Source: Actinomycetes bacterium
GTDB lineage: Bacteria; Actinomycetota; Acidimicrobiia; Acidimicrobiales; Palsa-688
DNA: 33,836 nt
Reading direction: 5' to 3'
Assembly: GCA_021787035.1 (NCBI GenBank)
Contig: JAJYMM010000234.1
Location: 1 to 33,836, forward strand
Shown here: piece after piece, positions 32,617-33,836 of the stretch
Position numbering within the stretch: the stretch's first letter is position 1
How the letters are laid out: each line of letters begins with the position of its first letter
Made by a program: the position numbers and the translations under genes
Notes under the pieces: model-generated
The model's database searches: none
What the model saw: only the letters and a program-made list of their open reading frames with translations
What the model was told of the DNA's origin: nothing

Positions 32617-33345
32617 GCCACCAGGGGTCCCCGTTGCTATCACGTCCCCGGGCCGGAGCGTCGTGAACTGAGAGATGTACGAGACGATCTGGGCAACTCC
32701 AAACACCATGTTGGACGTGTTGCCCCGCTGGACGACCTCGCCGTTTATCTCACAGGAGAGGTCCATGCCCGACTCATCGACGTCGGAGTCGTCGCGGGTC
32801 ACGAGCCATGGGCCGAGGGCCGTAGCCTTGTCGAAGGTCTTGCCCTGCAGGAACTGGCTCGTTCGGAACTGCCAGTCCCTCATGCTGACGTCGTTCAAGA
32901 CGGCGTAGCCGGCGACCGCCTTCATGGCCTCGTCCTCACCCACGCGGTAGGCGGGCCAGCCGATGATGACGGCGAGCTCGACTTCCCAGTCCACGGCATC
33001 GGAGACTGCAGGCAGGACGACCTCGTCTCGCGCCCCGGTCAGAGCCGAGGTGTACTTGGCGAACAGCGTCGGGAACTGTGGCATCGCGGCACCCTGTTCC
33101 TCGATGTGAGCGCGGTAATTCTGGCCTACGCAGACGACCTTGCCCGGCTTGGGGACGAGCGGCGCGTAGTCGACCTGGTCAAGGCTGTGGCGCGTACCCG
33201 CAGCGGCGGCGGCGATCTGGTGCCAGTCGGACTGAGCCAGGAGCACGCCGACATCGGCTGCACTGACCTCTACCGCTTCGCCGTCAGCTTCTTCGATACG
33301 AGCCGCTGTAGTGCTCGTACCCGTGCGTAATGTGGCCAATTTCAC
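32506..33345 (-). CDS. Fumarylacetoacetate hydrolase family protein
   Basis: A 279-aa enzyme from GTG 33345 (VKLATLRTG), only 10 bp after the imuB-like stop; the frame to 33546 overlaps that gene and is rejected. Family features: KPGKVVCVGQNYRAHIEEQG, LFAKYTSALTGARDEVVLP, the metal-binding DWEVELAVIIG, YAVLNDVSMRDWQFR, QGKTFDKATALGPWLV, and FTTLRPGDVIATGTPGG near the end. FAH enzymes split carbon-carbon bonds in acyl pyruvates or act as oxaloacetate decarboxylase or 2-oxo-hept-3-ene-dioate hydratase. The exact substrate is not readable. It probably shares a transcript with the upstream imuB-type gene, perhaps by chance adjacency. Confidence 0.93.
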   Translation of the reverse strand: MKLATLRTGTSTTAARIEEADGEAVEVSAADVGVLLAQSDWHQIAAAAAGTRHSLDQVDYAPLVPKPGKVVCVGQNYRAHIEEQGAAMPQFPTLFAKYTSALTGARDEVVLPAVSDAVDWEVELAVIIGWPAYRVGEDEAMKAVAGYAVLNDVSMRDWQFRTSQFLQGKTFDKATALGPWLVTRDDSDVDESGMDLSCEINGEVVQRGNTSNMVFGVAQIVSYISQFTTLRPGDVIATGTPGGSGHFIEPKRYLKDGDLLVTKVAGLGECRNLFRRESP

Positions 33346-33355
33346 CCCAGCAACG

Positions 33356-33836
33356 CTAATCGTAGGTAGCCTCCGCCCACCAACTCCCCTTCTCGCGGAC
33401 GAGTAGGTAGGCGCTCCCGTCAACCGTGCAGACTTGCACGCGCGCCCGCCGGCGGCCACCCGCGTCCCACCATCGTTCCTCCAGCGGCCACGGGCCGGCC
33501 CAAGCCACGATCGCCGTCGCAACACCCCCTGGCCCGATGACCACAAAGGCCGGGCGAGCGCTCATGGCGCCCCGCCCCCCTACTCCAATGGACCTGCCGT
33601 CCTGGTCCAGCACATCGGCGGGGAGTGGAGGAAAGTGGACGGTGGCCGGCGCCAACCCCGGCATCCTGCCGGGCCATGGAGGAGGCCCCTCCCTGCTCCT
33701 GACAGCCCCGGCCTCGCCGGCCTCGCCCCTGCCGGCACCAGCCCTGCCAGCACCAGCCCTGCCGGCACCGCCGGCACCACCCCTGGTGCCGGACTCGCCC
33801 CTGGCGGCCTCGCCCCTACCGGACTCGCCCCTACCG
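33356..33836 (-). CDS. imuB: C-terminus of an ImuB-type Y-family DNA polymerase protein (partial)
   Basis: The frame is open from the right edge to a stop at 33356, about 159 codons. The end reads ADVLDQDGRSIGVGGRGAMS, IVAWAGPWPLEERWWDAGG and SYLLVREKGSWWAEATYD. The AWAGPWPxxERWWD and WWxEATYD blocks are the conserved tail of actinobacterial ImuB, the catalytically inactive Y-family partner of DnaE2 in the SOS mutasome. The catalytic-fold part lies outside the window. Residues upstream of PPWPGRMPGLAP are a Gly/Arg/Glu-rich low-complexity linker made of short repeats (33715-33836). A LexA box or imuA is not in view. Confidence 0.85.
   Translation of the reverse strand, partial: GRGESGRGEAARGESGTRGGAGGAGRAGAGRAGAGRGEAGEAGAVRSREGPPPWPGRMPGLAPATVHFPPLPADVLDQDGRSIGVGGRGAMSARPAFVVIGPGGVATAIVAWAGPWPLEERWWDAGGRRRARVQVCTVDGSAYLLVREKGSWWAEATYD
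33791..33835. repeat. 15-bp tandem repeats in the imuB linker
   Basis: Three 15-bp units (33791-33805, 33806-33820, 33821-33835) of the form GGACTCGCCCCTACC, with small changes, run to the window edge. In the minus-strand frame each codes GRGE plus Ser or Ala. A looser Gly/Ala/Arg-coding region continues back to about 33715. Confidence 0.85.

Overview
The window is a high-GC actinobacterial chromosome segment. A mycothiol S-conjugate amidase (Mca), an ImuB-type C-terminus, a CsbD/DUF6458 small-protein cluster and frequent GTG/TTG starts point to Actinobacteria. The gene set and the zinc-finger UvrD-like helicase suggest, as inference only, the class Acidimicrobiia. I see no tRNA, rRNA, CRISPR array or complete insertion sequence.

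Layout. (1) 1-2654: the C-terminus of an unidentified protein, then a membrane-anchored sulfite-oxidase-type molybdoenzyme followed by a secreted fasciclin (FAS1) protein, probably one envelope or redox unit. (2) 3105-4510: four small minus-strand genes typical of stress or envelope proteins (DUF6458-like, a 53-aa hydrophobic peptide, CsbD, a two-TM protein). (3) 4511-5685: gene-poor DNA with an orphan terminator and a 26-bp palindrome. (4) 5686-10783: UvrD/Rep-type helicase with HRDC domain, a broken VapC remnant, and a secreted GH5 cellulase-like enzyme. (5) 11365-15194: an integrase N-terminal fossil, a PAS-GGDEF-EAL c-di-GMP protein, and an anaerobic sulfatase-maturase-like radical SAM/SPASM protein with a SEC-C tail.

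(6) 15425-22026 is the most coherent system: a divergent LacI-family regulator, a solute-binding protein, two MalF/MalG-type permeases and a 742-aa protein with a predicted alpha/alpha-barrel C-terminus. It has a strong sigma70-like promoter, a 22-bp palindrome at the regulator's 5' end and a 14-bp-arm hairpin between binding protein and permease. No ATPase is encoded, so a shared one elsewhere is expected. This looks like a saccharide import and breakdown operon with an enzyme I cannot place in a known family.

(7) 22103-24154 is a decayed island: a nucleotidyltransferase remnant with a Tyr-to-stop change, a KAP-type P-loop NTPase broken by frameshift, nonsense mutation and truncation, an apparently intact vapBC pair with a palindromic, probably leaderless promoter, and an N-terminally truncated alpha/beta hydrolase. 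(8) 24247-33836: a chemotaxis receptor, an ABC-2 exporter (ATPase plus permease), a glyoxalase II-like metallo-hydrolase, mca, an SCP2-like protein, a two-TM protein, dtd, an Aur1-like PAP2 enzyme, a fumarylacetoacetase-family hydrolase and the end of imuB.

A window-wide oddity is the number of fresh-looking 14-18 bp tandem duplications, two of which straddle stop codons and one of which extends a protein linker at the right edge. All calls rest on reading motifs in the sequence; no database search was possible.
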